A stretch of 64,000 nt of DNA from Domibacillus iocasae (GTDB lineage Bacteria > Bacillota > Bacilli > Bacillales > Domibacillaceae). The stretch covers positions 1 through 64,000 of the forward strand of contig NZ_MAMP01000024.1 of NCBI RefSeq assembly GCF_001750285.1, given 5' to 3'. Positions 45,713 to 54,952 of the stretch are shown piece by piece; the stretch's first letter is position 1; each line of letters begins with the position of its first letter. The notes beneath the pieces were generated by a model. It saw only the letters and a list, made by a program, of their open reading frames with translations, was not told where the DNA came from and searched no databases. Made by a program: the position numbers and the translations under genes.

Positions 45713-46678
45713 ATGGCAAACACAAAAAAAAAGCGAATGTTAAAATTTCTTTTGTCTCTGCATATTTTATTATTTTTCATCTGGGTGGCAGCTGTTATCT
45801 GCCTAACCTGGGCTGAAAAAAGAGAAGACTCTGCTTCGTTGACAAGCAAATCAGAGGATGATTCAGGAACGAGGACAACTGCGCCTAAGAACGGCAGCAA
45901 ACAAGCGAAGGACAGCGTGGAAGTAGCACCGTCTCCTCATATTCTTATAAAGGAGCCAGCCTTAATAGATGAAGAGATTTTACTGACTTTTCCTGAGATT
46001 GGGTCACCAAAGCCAATTGACCGCCCGCATTCTACATTCGGTAAAAAAGTGGTATACATTTATCATACCCACAACCGCGAATCGTTTTTGCCTTATTTGA
46101 GAAATACAAATCTGCCGGAGGAAGCGTTCCATTCAAAAGTGAATGTATCTTTTGTAGGAAAAATGCTCGATCAGGCGTTGGAGCAGCAAGGAATTGGAAC
46201 GGTCTCTGATCAAACGGACATTATCGGCATGCTCGAAGAACGGGGCCTGAATTACGGCCAAGCGTATGAAGTGTCAAGAGAGCAACTGCATGAAGTGAAG
46301 CGAAAATACCGCGATTTAGACATTTTTCTAGACATTCACCGGGATTCACTTCGAAAAGAAGCTACCACTGTTGAGATTAATGGTTCTTCTTTTGCGAAAC
46401 TGCTTTTTGTTGTAGGAACGGGCCATGAGCAGTTTGAGGAAAATGCCTCTTTTGCCAGCCGGCTGCATGAAACACTGGAAACAAGCTATCCCGGTTTATC
46501 CAAAGGCGTTATCTTAAAAAACAGCCAAAATGGAAATGGCGTCTACAATCAGGATGTTTCGTCAAACGCAATTATTGTGGAAACAGGCGGAGTGGACAAT
46601 ACAGCAGAAGAACTGCAACGGACGGTCCAGGCACTTGCTGCTTCTTTGAATGAAATCTATTGGCATGAAAGCAAATAA
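45713..46678 (+). CDS. SpoIIP-like cell-wall hydrolase (stage II sporulation protein P paralogue)
   Basis: 321 residues from ATG 45713. One N-terminal membrane helix (about 12-32), a Ser/Lys-rich linker, then the SpoIIP amidase/endopeptidase domain: VVYIYHTHNRESF (113-125, zinc/catalytic His), YRDLDIFLDIHRDSLRKEAT and NAIIVETGGVDNTAEEL (catalytic Glu). SpoIIP thins septal peptidoglycan during engulfment. This is not at the usual gpr-spoIIP locus, so probably a paralogue. ATG 45713 has no ribosome site; ATG 45700 has a good one (AAAGGATACTA) but is in another frame, joined through an A9 run at 45724-45732. One A fewer would give a single frame. Confidence 0.85.
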   Translation: MANTKKKRMLKFLLSLHILLFFIWVAAVICLTWAEKREDSASLTSKSEDDSGTRTTAPKNGSKQAKDSVEVAPSPHILIKEPALIDEEILLTFPEIGSPKPIDRPHSTFGKKVVYIYHTHNRESFLPYLRNTNLPEEAFHSKVNVSFVGKMLDQALEQQGIGTVSDQTDIIGMLEERGLNYGQAYEVSREQLHEVKRKYRDLDIFLDIHRDSLRKEATTVEINGSSFAKLLFVVGTGHEQFEENASFASRLHETLETSYPGLSKGVILKNSQNGNGVYNQDVSSNAIIVETGGVDNTAEELQRTVQALAASLNEIYWHESK

Positions 46679-46723
46679 GTGTTTTTAAAAAATAAAATAA
46701 AAGTTAATTGAGCGTATAAAATG

Positions 46724-46756
46724 AAAAAGAATCCCGCTGAACACGGGATTCCTTTT
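46724..46756. terminator. bidirectional terminator between the SpoIIP-like gene and nupQ
   Basis: GAATCCCG (46729-46736) and CGGGATTC (46744-46751) with A5 on the left and T5 on the right. Confidence 0.85.
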
Positions 46757-47715
46757 TATCTGTTGCCCTTGATGTATGGTGTACCAGATGCTTTCGGTGC
46801 ATCGGCACGTCCGATAAATCCGGCAAGGGCTAAAATGGTCAATACATATGGCGCAATGAGCAAGTAAACCGCGGGTACGCTGTCTAAAAATGGAATACTT
46901 GAACCGACGATGCTGAGACTTTGCGCAAAGCCGAAGAAAATCGCCGCTCCCATTGCACCAAGCGGATGCCATTTCCCAAAAATCATCGCGGCCAGTGCCA
47001 TAAACCCCTGGCCGGTAATGGTTGCATGGCTGAAGTCCAAAGAGATGGACTGCGCGTAAACCGCGCCGCCAAGACCGCCAAGCAAGCCGGAAATAAAGAC
47101 AGCAATGTAGCGGGTTTTTCCTACATTGACACCCATCGTATCTGCTGCCATCGGGTGTTCTCCAACTGAACGAAGACGAAGGCCGAATGGCGTTTTGTAT
47201 AAAACGAACCACGAAGCAAAAGCAATAATAATTGCCCAAATGGTCGGAGTGGCGATACCGCTGAAAAAAATATCACCAATAACCGGAATATCGCTTAAGA
47301 GCGGAATATCTTTTTTAATAAAACGGCTGTCAATCATGTCGGTCTGGCCTTTATCATAAATTAATTTGACGAGGAAAAGTGACAGACCGAGTGCTAAAAA
47401 GTTAATCGCCACCCCGCTGACAACTTGATCCGCGCGGAATGCGATCGACGCTACCCCGTGCAAAAGGGATAAAAGGCCGCCGGCAAGCATAGCCGCGACA
47501 AGTGCAAGCCATTTTGTATTATCACCAAACGTGTCGACAAACGTTAAGTTAAAAACGATCGCCGTAAACGCACCGATAATCATTAATCCTTCCAATCCAA
47601 TGTTGACAACACCTGATTTTTCAGAAAATACGCCGCCCAGCGCCGTGAAAATAAGCGGTGTGGCTGCGAATAAGGACGAAGAAACGATCAACGCAATAAT
47701 CGTTAACGTATCCAT
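46756..47715 (-). CDS. nupQ: nucleoside ABC transporter permease (NupQ/YufQ-like)
   Basis: 319 residues, BPD_transp_2/branched-chain-type permease with 8-9 membrane helices and the GLEGLMIIGAF and GGLGGAVYAQSISLDFS loops. Partner of NupP. The B. subtilis NupNOPQ system imports guanosine and related nucleosides. The gene begins one base after the nupP stop region (adjacent) and ends at a bidirectional terminator. Confidence 0.9.
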   Translation of the reverse strand: MDTLTIIALIVSSSLFAATPLIFTALGGVFSEKSGVVNIGLEGLMIIGAFTAIVFNLTFVDTFGDNTKWLALVAAMLAGGLLSLLHGVASIAFRADQVVSGVAINFLALGLSLFLVKLIYDKGQTDMIDSRFIKKDIPLLSDIPVIGDIFFSGIATPTIWAIIIAFASWFVLYKTPFGLRLRSVGEHPMAADTMGVNVGKTRYIAVFISGLLGGLGGAVYAQSISLDFSHATITGQGFMALAAMIFGKWHPLGAMGAAIFFGFAQSLSIVGSSIPFLDSVPAVYLLIAPYVLTILALAGFIGRADAPKASGTPYIKGNR

Positions 47716-48765
47716 TTATTTCGCCTCCTTCTTTTTGAAGCGGCCAAGAAGCCAAGTAATCATATAGCTTGATGCCACAAAGAAAATAATAAGCGCGATA
47801 ACAATTTCAACAAGTTCATTTGGTACACCGGATTCAATTGGCATATTTAAAGAGCCTACTTTTAACGCACCGAATAGCAAAGCTGCAAGGACGACCCCAA
47901 TGGCAGTATTCCCTCCAAGAAGCGCCACCGCGATTCCGTCAAAACCGATGCCGGAGAAGCCGGAGTTGATAAACATATTGCCGAATGTTCCAAGACCCTG
48001 CATCGCTCCCCCGATTCCTGCGAATGCGCCGGAAATGACCATTGATAAAATAATGTTTCGATTAACGTTCATACCTGCGTATTCGGACGCATGCTGATTA
48101 TATCCAACCGCACGAAGTTCGTAGCCCAGCGTCGTTTTCTCAAGCATAAACCACATAAGAATGGCCGCAATGACCGCCAAATAAATGCCGTTATGAAGAG
48201 AGGAAAAGTCCGTCAAATTTTCAAGAAATGGCGACCGGAGACTAGCTGTTTCATTAACAGCATCTGTCGCATCAGATCCATCACTAATGACATTACGAAT
48301 AAAATGGTTCGTCACGTGAAGCGCTGTATAGTTCATCATAATGGTTACAATAACCTCGTGGACGCGAAGGCGGGCCTTTAAAAACCCCGGAATGAATCCC
48401 CATAACGCGCCAGCTAAAGCACCAGCGGCAATTGCCATTGGCAAATGGACCACTTTCGGAAGATCTGTAAAAGCAAGACCAACCCATACAGAAGCGAGCC
48501 AGCCGACGAGAAGCTGCCCTTCCACTCCAATATTAAACAGGCCTGTCCGAAAAGCAAAGGCAACGGCAAGACCCGCAAAAATATACGGTGTCATTTGCCG
48601 CAGAGTTTCCCCAGTATAAAATGAATCACCAAATGCGCCATTCCAGAGCGCCATATAGCCTGCAGCGGGATTGTTTCCGCTCACAATCATAATAATTGCT
48701 CCGGCTAATAAGCCAAGCAGAACAGAAATAACGGGAACTGCTAATACAGTCCATTTTTTAGACAC
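47716..48765 (-). CDS. nupP: nucleoside ABC transporter permease (NupP/YufP-like)
   Basis: 349 residues from GTG 48765 (AAAGGAG 9 bases upstream), overlapping the nupO stop by 8 bases; longer frames run inside nupO. About 9 membrane helices, with GVEGQLLVGWLAS and FAGIGGAMQGLGTFGN matching the second permease. The GTG choice restores the normal N-terminus SKKWTVLAVPVISVLLGL. Confidence 0.9.
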   Translation of the reverse strand: MSKKWTVLAVPVISVLLGLLAGAIIMIVSGNNPAAGYMALWNGAFGDSFYTGETLRQMTPYIFAGLAVAFAFRTGLFNIGVEGQLLVGWLASVWVGLAFTDLPKVVHLPMAIAAGALAGALWGFIPGFLKARLRVHEVIVTIMMNYTALHVTNHFIRNVISDGSDATDAVNETASLRSPFLENLTDFSSLHNGIYLAVIAAILMWFMLEKTTLGYELRAVGYNQHASEYAGMNVNRNIILSMVISGAFAGIGGAMQGLGTFGNMFINSGFSGIGFDGIAVALLGGNTAIGVVLAALLFGALKVGSLNMPIESGVPNELVEIVIALIIFFVASSYMITWLLGRFKKKEAK

Positions 48766-50284
48766 GCTCACCCGCTCCTTTCTTTGATCCTGCCATAAGC
48801 AGGCCGAGTTCTTGTTCTGTCGTTTCTTTCGGCTCAACGACTGCCACGATTTGTCCTTCATAAATAACGGCAATCCGGTCTGAAACATTCATGATTTCAT
48901 CCAATTCAAAGGAGAGAAGCAGGACAGCTTTGCCATTATCGCGCTGCTCAATGAGGCGGCGATGAATAAACTCAATCGCCCCGACATCCAGTCCACGAGT
49001 CGGCTGTGCCGCAATTAGTAAATCGGGATCACGATCTACTTCACGCCCGATAATCGCTTTTTGCTGATTGCCGCCTGAAAGAGCCCGGGCCAGCGTCGTT
49101 TCAGATGGTGTCCGCACATCGAATTCTTCAATCAGCGTGTTTGCTTTTTTGTATACTTCTTTATAATTCATAATACCCGCTTTGGAAAATGGGTTTTGGT
49201 AATAAGTCTGAAGTACCATATTTACGCCAATCGGATAGTCTAAAACGAGTCCATGTTTATGGCGATCCTGCGGAATATGGGCGACACCGGACTCTGTTAC
49301 TTTTCGGGGCTTAAAAGACGTAATGTTTTTACCATTCAGCATCACAGTCCCGCCCTTCACTTTTCTCAGACCTGTAATCGCTTCTATAAGCTCCGTTTGT
49401 CCATTGCCATCGACACCGCAAATGCCGACAATTTCTCCTGCACGTACATCCAGATCAAGATTGCGAACCGCTTGAACACCACGGGAATCGTTTACAGAAA
49501 GACCTCGCACTTCAAGTACACTTTGTGCCGGCACCGCATCTGCTTTTTCTGTGGTAAATGTGACATCGCGGCCGACCATTAAACTTGCTAAATGATTCGG
49601 ATTGGTTTCTGATACGTTCACTGTGCCGATTCCTTTTCCTTTTCGAATAACGGTCACGCGCTCGCACACTTCCATAATTTCTTTTAATTTATGCGTAATT
49701 AAAATAATCGATTTCCCTTCTTTAATAAGCGCACGCATAATTTGTATTAATTCTTTTATTTCCTGCGGTGTTAAAACAGCCGTTGGTTCATCAAAAATGA
49801 GCATCTCGGCTCCACGGTAAAGTGTTTTTAAAATTTCGACACGCTGCTGCATGCCAACGGAAATATCGGCAATTTTCGCCGTAGGATCAACGGCAAGCCC
49901 GTATTGTTCCGAAAGTTCGCGTACTTTTTGTTCAGCCTGCTTCATATTCACCGTACCAAATTTTTTCGGTTCATTGCCAAGAACAATATTCTCCGTCACA
50001 GTAAACGTATCAACGAGCATAAAGTGCTGATGAACCATTCCAATCCCAAGCTCATTCGCTATGTTTGGGTTCGTAATGTGTACTGTCTTTCCATTTACTT
50101 TTATTTCACCCGCTTCCGGCTGGTAAAGACCAAACAACACATTCATTAATGTTGATTTACCTGCCCCATTTTCACCGAGAAGGGCGTGAATTTCTCCTTT
50201 GGCGAGCTGCAGCGTAATATTATCATTTGCAACAAATCCATTAAACTCTTTTCGAATGCCCAGCATTTCAATTACATAATCCAC
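48758..50284 (-). CDS. nupO: nucleoside ABC transporter ATPase (NupO/YufO-like), two ABC domains
   Basis: 508 residues from GTG 50284 (AAAGGAGTGAG upstream). First ABC domain: Walker A GENGAGKST, signature SVGMQQRVEILK, Walker B LIFDEPTAVL. The second has the degenerate Walker A GVDGNGQTE, signature LSGGNQQKAIIGRE and DLLIAAQPTRGLDVGA, as in RbsA/MglA-type transporters. Energises uptake with NupP and NupQ. Confidence 0.92.
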   Translation of the reverse strand: MDYVIEMLGIRKEFNGFVANDNITLQLAKGEIHALLGENGAGKSTLMNVLFGLYQPEAGEIKVNGKTVHITNPNIANELGIGMVHQHFMLVDTFTVTENIVLGNEPKKFGTVNMKQAEQKVRELSEQYGLAVDPTAKIADISVGMQQRVEILKTLYRGAEMLIFDEPTAVLTPQEIKELIQIMRALIKEGKSIILITHKLKEIMEVCERVTVIRKGKGIGTVNVSETNPNHLASLMVGRDVTFTTEKADAVPAQSVLEVRGLSVNDSRGVQAVRNLDLDVRAGEIVGICGVDGNGQTELIEAITGLRKVKGGTVMLNGKNITSFKPRKVTESGVAHIPQDRHKHGLVLDYPIGVNMVLQTYYQNPFSKAGIMNYKEVYKKANTLIEEFDVRTPSETTLARALSGGNQQKAIIGREVDRDPDLLIAAQPTRGLDVGAIEFIHRRLIEQRDNGKAVLLLSFELDEIMNVSDRIAVIYEGQIVAVVEPKETTEQELGLLMAGSKKGAGERV

Positions 50285-50390
50285 GTTTCTCACTCCTTTA
50301 TAACAGTATTTATGGTCCTGTAGGATGTCTGACCTTATAGACAAAAAAATTTTAAAAATCAAGGCAGTACAGTCTTCCTGCACTCCCGTC

Positions 50391-50430
50391 ATTTTTAAAA
50401 ATAGATGCCGGCTGCAAACCGGCATCTATT
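50391..50430 (-). terminator. hairpin between nupN and nupO
   Basis: AATAGATGCCGG (50400-50411) and CCGGCATCTATT (50419-50430) form a perfect 12-base stem followed by TTTTTAAAAA on the minus strand. It lies inside the operon, so it should reduce nupOPQ expression relative to nupN or protect the nupN 3' end. Confidence 0.8.
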
Positions 50431-50437
50431 GTATTGA

Positions 50438-51529
50438 TTAGTTTCCGCCTGGTGCGGTTGGTACTTCTACTTCACCATTTTTAATTTTTTCTGTCCATTC
50501 TTTAACCGCTGCTTTCGATTCGTCTGTTAAGTTATCCTGTGTTGGCGCAATGCTTACACCACTCGCATCAAGACCATACTCAATCACTTCACCGCCAGGG
50601 AACTCACCGTTCATCGCTTTTGTTGCAACATCCTGCACAGCAAGGTCAACGCGTTTAACCATTGATGTTAACGTTACGTTCTTTTCTTCACCATTTACTG
50701 TTACTTTTCCTTCTTCTGCTTGGTCACGGTCAACACCAATAACCCATACTTCTTTTTCTGGATCTGTTTCTTTTAAGCTTTTTGCTTCCGCAAAGACACC
50801 GTTTCCTGTACCGCCTGCCGCGTGATAAATAATATCAACGCCTGAAGAGTACATCGCTGAAGCCATTTGCTGGCCTTTGTCCGCTTTGTCAAATGCACCG
50901 GCAAATTCAATTGCTACGTCTGCATCTGGATTAACCGCTTTGACACCTGCTTCAAAACCGCCGGCAAATTTATTGATTAAGTCACTTTCAATCCCGCCGA
51001 TAAAACCGATTTTGTTGGATTTTGTTTGAAGACCTGCGACAACGCCGACCAGAAATGAACCTTCATGCTCTTTAAATGTGATGCTCGTTACGTTGTCAAG
51101 TCCTTCAACAACGTCATCGACGATTGCGAACTGGCTTTCTGTCCGTTGTTTCGCCACTTCTTCAATGGCCGGTTTTAGCTTGTAGCCAATTCCATATGTT
51201 AAATCAAATTCGTTTCGTACCGCTGTGTTTAAGTTAGTTTTATAGTCGGCATCACTTTTTGATTGAATGTAGTCATAACCGCCTGTTCCTTTTTGGAGAC
51301 CATTTTCATCACCGAACGCCTGCAGTCCTTCCCAGGCAGATTGGTTAAATGATTTATCATCAACACCGCCAACATCTGTTACCATTGCAACAGTGAACTT
51401 GTCCGCTCCTTCGTCGCTGCTGCCACTGCCATTGTCAGTCGCTTCATCCCCACCACCGCCACATGCACCAAGAATCGTGCCTGCCGCCAGAACCATGGAC
51501 ATCGCAAAACCAAATTTACGTTTTTCCAT
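50438..51529 (-). CDS. nupN: BMP-family nucleoside-binding lipoprotein (NupN/YufN-like)
   Basis: 363 residues. Lipoprotein with lipobox ILGACG (Cys23) and a Gly/Ser/Asp-rich linker, then the BMP/PnrA substrate-binding fold ([71 protein letters not shown]). Captures nucleosides at the outer face. Begins 47 bases after ymfC. Start ATG 51529 follows AGGGGGC. Confidence 0.92.
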   Translation of the reverse strand: MEKRKFGFAMSMVLAAGTILGACGGGGDEATDNGSGSSDEGADKFTVAMVTDVGGVDDKSFNQSAWEGLQAFGDENGLQKGTGGYDYIQSKSDADYKTNLNTAVRNEFDLTYGIGYKLKPAIEEVAKQRTESQFAIVDDVVEGLDNVTSITFKEHEGSFLVGVVAGLQTKSNKIGFIGGIESDLINKFAGGFEAGVKAVNPDADVAIEFAGAFDKADKGQQMASAMYSSGVDIIYHAAGGTGNGVFAEAKSLKETDPEKEVWVIGVDRDQAEEGKVTVNGEEKNVTLTSMVKRVDLAVQDVATKAMNGEFPGGEVIEYGLDASGVSIAPTQDNLTDESKAAVKEWTEKIKNGEVEVPTAPGGN

Positions 51530-51576
51530 TTGTTTACGCCCCCTATAAAATAGTTTAATTAACGTGAATGCTTCTC

Positions 51577-52302
51577 CTACATACGTCTGCGCAATACGTG
51601 AAAGCTGAACTTGTCCGCACGGAAATAATTGACCGAGTATAAAACCGGTACATCTTTTTCTGTGTAATGAAGCTGTTTTAGGGCAAGAAGTGCTGTTTCG
51701 GGTTCACATTCGAGAATCGGCGACACCTTTTCATGCCAGCCATAAGGTTCAATGTTGGCCACAGCATGTGAAATTGGATGCGCTGCATGCTCATCAAACA
51801 GTGTGAACAACGATTCTTGTCCTGCATCAAACTGCCCGGGAAATAACGCTTTCGGTATTTTATCAATGCAATACACGACCGGCACCCCGTTGGCAGTCCG
51901 CACCCGCTCAATTACCATCAGTTCCGCGTCCGGCGCACACGTTAGTCGGCGCGCATCCTCCTCAGTCGCCTGCATCACAGCGGACGAAAGAAAAATGGTG
52001 CCCGGTTCCATTCCCGCATTTATAATCATGTCCGTGACGCTGATCAGCTGCTCAATTCCAGACATAAATAATGGTTTGGAATGAACAAATGTGCCGACGC
52101 CATGGCGCCTGATAATCACATTTTCTTCTTCAAGTATACGGAGCGCTTCACGAAGGGTCGCTCTGCTGACACCAAGCTGTTTTGCAAGTTCAAATTCAGA
52201 AGGAAGTTTTTCTTTTTCTTTGTAGATTCCTTCTTCGATATCTTTTTTTAGTCGATCAATGACCTGGAGGTACAAGTGCCGGTTATCCTGCTTTATGGAC
52301 AT
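51577..52302 (-). CDS. ymfC: GntR-family regulator YmfC, HutC/UTRA type
   Basis: 241 residues. N-terminal winged helix (about 8-76: [40 protein letters not shown]) and a UTRA ligand domain ending [19 protein letters not shown]. The effector is unknown. Placed immediately before nupNOPQ with a short gap, so it probably controls the transporter and itself. A 12-base inverted repeat is 40 bases upstream of its start. Confidence 0.9.
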   Translation of the reverse strand: MSIKQDNRHLYLQVIDRLKKDIEEGIYKEKEKLPSEFELAKQLGVSRATLREALRILEEENVIIRRHGVGTFVHSKPLFMSGIEQLISVTDMIINAGMEPGTIFLSSAVMQATEEDARRLTCAPDAELMVIERVRTANGVPVVYCIDKIPKALFPGQFDAGQESLFTLFDEHAAHPISHAVANIEPYGWHEKVSPILECEPETALLALKQLHYTEKDVPVLYSVNYFRADKFSFHVLRRRM

Positions 52303-52341
52303 GAAATCATCACCACCTTTTCATTTCATTCGCATGAGACA

Positions 52342-52356
52342 TCAGACCTCTGAGGT
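52342..52356. promoter_or_regulatory. operator candidate upstream of ymfC
   Basis: TCAGACCTCTGA (52342-52353) is a perfect inverted repeat with centre CC; shifted by 4 bases, ACCTCTGAGGT (52346-52356) is a second one. It lies between the start codon and the AT-rich upstream DNA, where an autoregulatory GntR site would be expected. Confidence 0.4.
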
Positions 52357-52538
52357 TTAACATTTACGCTAATTTCATTTAACATATCATTTTTTTAAAT
52401 AATTGAAAAGATAATATTTAATTGAATAAATAATCAATTCATTAAATATTCTCCTTCCTGCACCATTATACAACTAAAGCAATAAGCGAAACAAAATCGC
52501 TTAAAACCAGATAAATAAGCTGCCTAAAAATTTTTTCA

Positions 52539-52570
52539 AAAAAAAGAACAGCATGCAGCTGTTCTTTTTA
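52539..52570 (-). terminator. spoIIIE terminator
   Basis: AAAAAGAACAGC and GCTGTTCTTTTT arms with a 5-base loop; it starts at the stop codon and gives a T-run on the minus strand. Confidence 0.85.
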
Positions 52571-54850
52571 AACGGACTCATCAGATGGTTTTGGAATGAG
52601 GACAGTCCGCGGCTTGCTTCCTTCATACGGACCGATGACCCCTCTCATTTCCATCTCATCGATTAAACGCGCCGCCCGGCTGTACCCAATTCGGAAGCGC
52701 CGCTGCAGCATGGATACTGAAGCGGTCTGCATCTCAGAAATAAGCTGAACAGCGTCGTCATACAGTTCATCTTCTGACTGGCCGGTCGTTTCTGGAATAT
52801 CTTCCGGAATCATCTCTTCCTGGTATTGCGCTTTTTGCTGGGAGATGACAAAATCAACGACATCCTCTACTTCCTCATCGGACAAAAAGGCCCCCTGTAC
52901 CCGGACGGGTTTGACAGCACCAGAAGGATAAAACAACATATCTCCACGGCCGAGCAATTTCTCTGCGCCGCCCATGTCAAGAATCGTTCTGGAATCTGTC
53001 GCAGATGAAACAGAAAACGCGATACGTGATGGGATATTGGCTTTAATGATTCCTGTAATAACGTCAACGGATGGCCGCTGGGTTGCAATAATCAAATGAA
53101 TACCGGCAGCGCGGGCCATTTGGGCCAGCCGTATAATGGAATCTTCCACGTCGCTTGATGCAACCATCATCAAGTCTGCCAGCTCGTCCACAATAACGAC
53201 AATGTATGGCAAATGCGGCTGCTTTTCACCTGTTTCATTATTATGTTTCGTCACATGCCCATTGTAGCCTTCAATGTTGCGCGTTCCCGTATGAGAAAAC
53301 AAATCATACCGACGCTCCATTTCCCCAACAACTTTTTTCAAAGCCTGCGATGCTTTCTTTGGATCGGTTACAACAGGGGCCAGCAGATGGGGAATACCGT
53401 TATAAACATTTAGCTCCACCATCTTCGGATCAATCATCATCATTTTGACTTCGTGTGGTTTAGCCCGCATTAAAATACTCGTAATAATACCATTAATACA
53501 TACACTTTTTCCGCTTCCGGTCGCCCCGGCAACGAGTAAATGCGGCATTTTATTTAGTTCGGCGGCGATCGCTTCGCCGGTAATGTCACGACCAAGCGCT
53601 GCTAAAAGCTTTGATTCCTTTTTCTCATTCTGTTTTGCTTCAATCACTTCGCGGAAGCTGACCATCGCTACCTCGGCATTCGGCACTTCAATCCCAATGG
53701 CGGATTTTCCCGGTATCGGCGCTTCCATACGAATATCTTTTGCTGCCAATGCCAGCGCGAGGTCATCGGTCAGCCCGACAATTTTGCTTACTTTTACACC
53801 TGTATCAGGAAGTACCTCGTATTTCGTTACAGCCGGTCCAAGATGAATTTGCGTCACTTTTGCTTTTACTCCAAAGCTCTGGAACGTTTTTTCGAGCTTT
53901 TGAGCATTTTTTTGAATGTGTTTTTTTTCATTGCTTTGATCCGCCTGCTGCGGCTTTTGCAAAATGGAAGAAGGCGGCAGCTGATAAGCTGTGTTTTCTT
54001 CTTCTGTAAAAGATAAAACGGCCGGCTCTGTTTCTTGTGCCGCTTCTGATTCAACTTGTTTCGGTGCCTCAGCTGGTTCATCCACATATGCTTTTTCAGC
54101 AAAGCTTGAAATGACCGGTGCGGGTTCAGAGGATAGGACGTCCTCCTGAAAAGCTGGTGTCTGTTCTATTATTGCAGCCGGCTTTTCTTCTTCCGGCTGC
54201 TGTCGTTTTTTTTCTTCTTTTCGCTCTGACCATCGTTCTTTTACTTGCTGCCATGACTCACTCAGTTTTTCCCCTGACAATATTATGCTATGAACAGCTT
54301 TTTCAATGAGAGGCTTTCCACCAATCAGGGCAATGCCGGCAACAAGCAGCACCAGCATAAATATCCACGTTCCCGGGCGTCCAAACAGGAAGAAAAACAA
54401 GTGGAACAATGCACCGCCAATCATTCCGCCTCCAACGTCTGCACTCTGAATGCCTGAGACGCTTTGTTTATATAACAGCCACGTTTCGGCGGTGTAATTC
54501 GTGCCTTCTGACGGATTGGCAAACAACCGGATATGCAAAAACACAAGAAGGCTTGCAATGATAAACAGAAGCCCTGTAATCTTTTGTTTCCAAATCGGCG
54601 GCCGTTCTCTTTTAACGATCATGTAAAGTCCCATGCCGGCAAATCCGATCAGCCCAATTGCGTAAAGGGTGCCAAAGAAAAAAGAAGACGCTCCTTTGAC
54701 CATTTCACCGGCCGCTCCTGTACCGAGCAACCCAATCGCACAAAAAGCAAGCAATAGGGCACCCACTCCTTGTATTTTCAGTGCGTCCATTTGTTTTTTT
54801 TCTTTATTTGTCCGGCGCCGGGCCGGTTTTTTTCGTTTTTTTTGTGCCAC
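52568..54850 (-). CDS. spoIIIE: DNA translocase SpoIIIE/FtsK
   Basis: 760 residues from GTG 54850 (AGGGTGG 5 bases upstream; a GTG at 54859 is too close). Four N-terminal membrane helices (about 28-180), a Glu/Pro-rich linker (about 200-300) and the motor domain with Walker A GATGSGKS and Walker [14 protein letters not shown]. The C-terminal gamma winged helix ([20 protein letters not shown]) reads the SRS/KOPS polarity sequences. Pumps the chromosome into the forespore. tepA, its upstream neighbour in B. subtilis, is absent. Confidence 0.95.
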   Translation of the reverse strand: MAQKKRKKPARRRTNKEKKQMDALKIQGVGALLLAFCAIGLLGTGAAGEMVKGASSFFFGTLYAIGLIGFAGMGLYMIVKRERPPIWKQKITGLLFIIASLLVFLHIRLFANPSEGTNYTAETWLLYKQSVSGIQSADVGGGMIGGALFHLFFFLFGRPGTWIFMLVLLVAGIALIGGKPLIEKAVHSIILSGEKLSESWQQVKERWSERKEEKKRQQPEEEKPAAIIEQTPAFQEDVLSSEPAPVISSFAEKAYVDEPAEAPKQVESEAAQETEPAVLSFTEEENTAYQLPPSSILQKPQQADQSNEKKHIQKNAQKLEKTFQSFGVKAKVTQIHLGPAVTKYEVLPDTGVKVSKIVGLTDDLALALAAKDIRMEAPIPGKSAIGIEVPNAEVAMVSFREVIEAKQNEKKESKLLAALGRDITGEAIAAELNKMPHLLVAGATGSGKSVCINGIITSILMRAKPHEVKMMMIDPKMVELNVYNGIPHLLAPVVTDPKKASQALKKVVGEMERRYDLFSHTGTRNIEGYNGHVTKHNNETGEKQPHLPYIVVIVDELADLMMVASSDVEDSIIRLAQMARAAGIHLIIATQRPSVDVITGIIKANIPSRIAFSVSSATDSRTILDMGGAEKLLGRGDMLFYPSGAVKPVRVQGAFLSDEEVEDVVDFVISQQKAQYQEEMIPEDIPETTGQSEDELYDDAVQLISEMQTASVSMLQRRFRIGYSRAARLIDEMEMRGVIGPYEGSKPRTVLIPKPSDESV

Positions 54851-54952
54851 GTCGTCCACCCTAACATTTATGATCTTTAGACAATTGAAAGCAGCCAGTA
54901 CTGGCTGCTTTCACATTATATCATATATCAACACATGGGAACATACGAGCGT

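Noticed and set aside
45713-46678. Calling this gene the canonical spoIIP
   Set aside because: The canonical gene normally follows gpr; the locus and the frame problem favour a paralogue.
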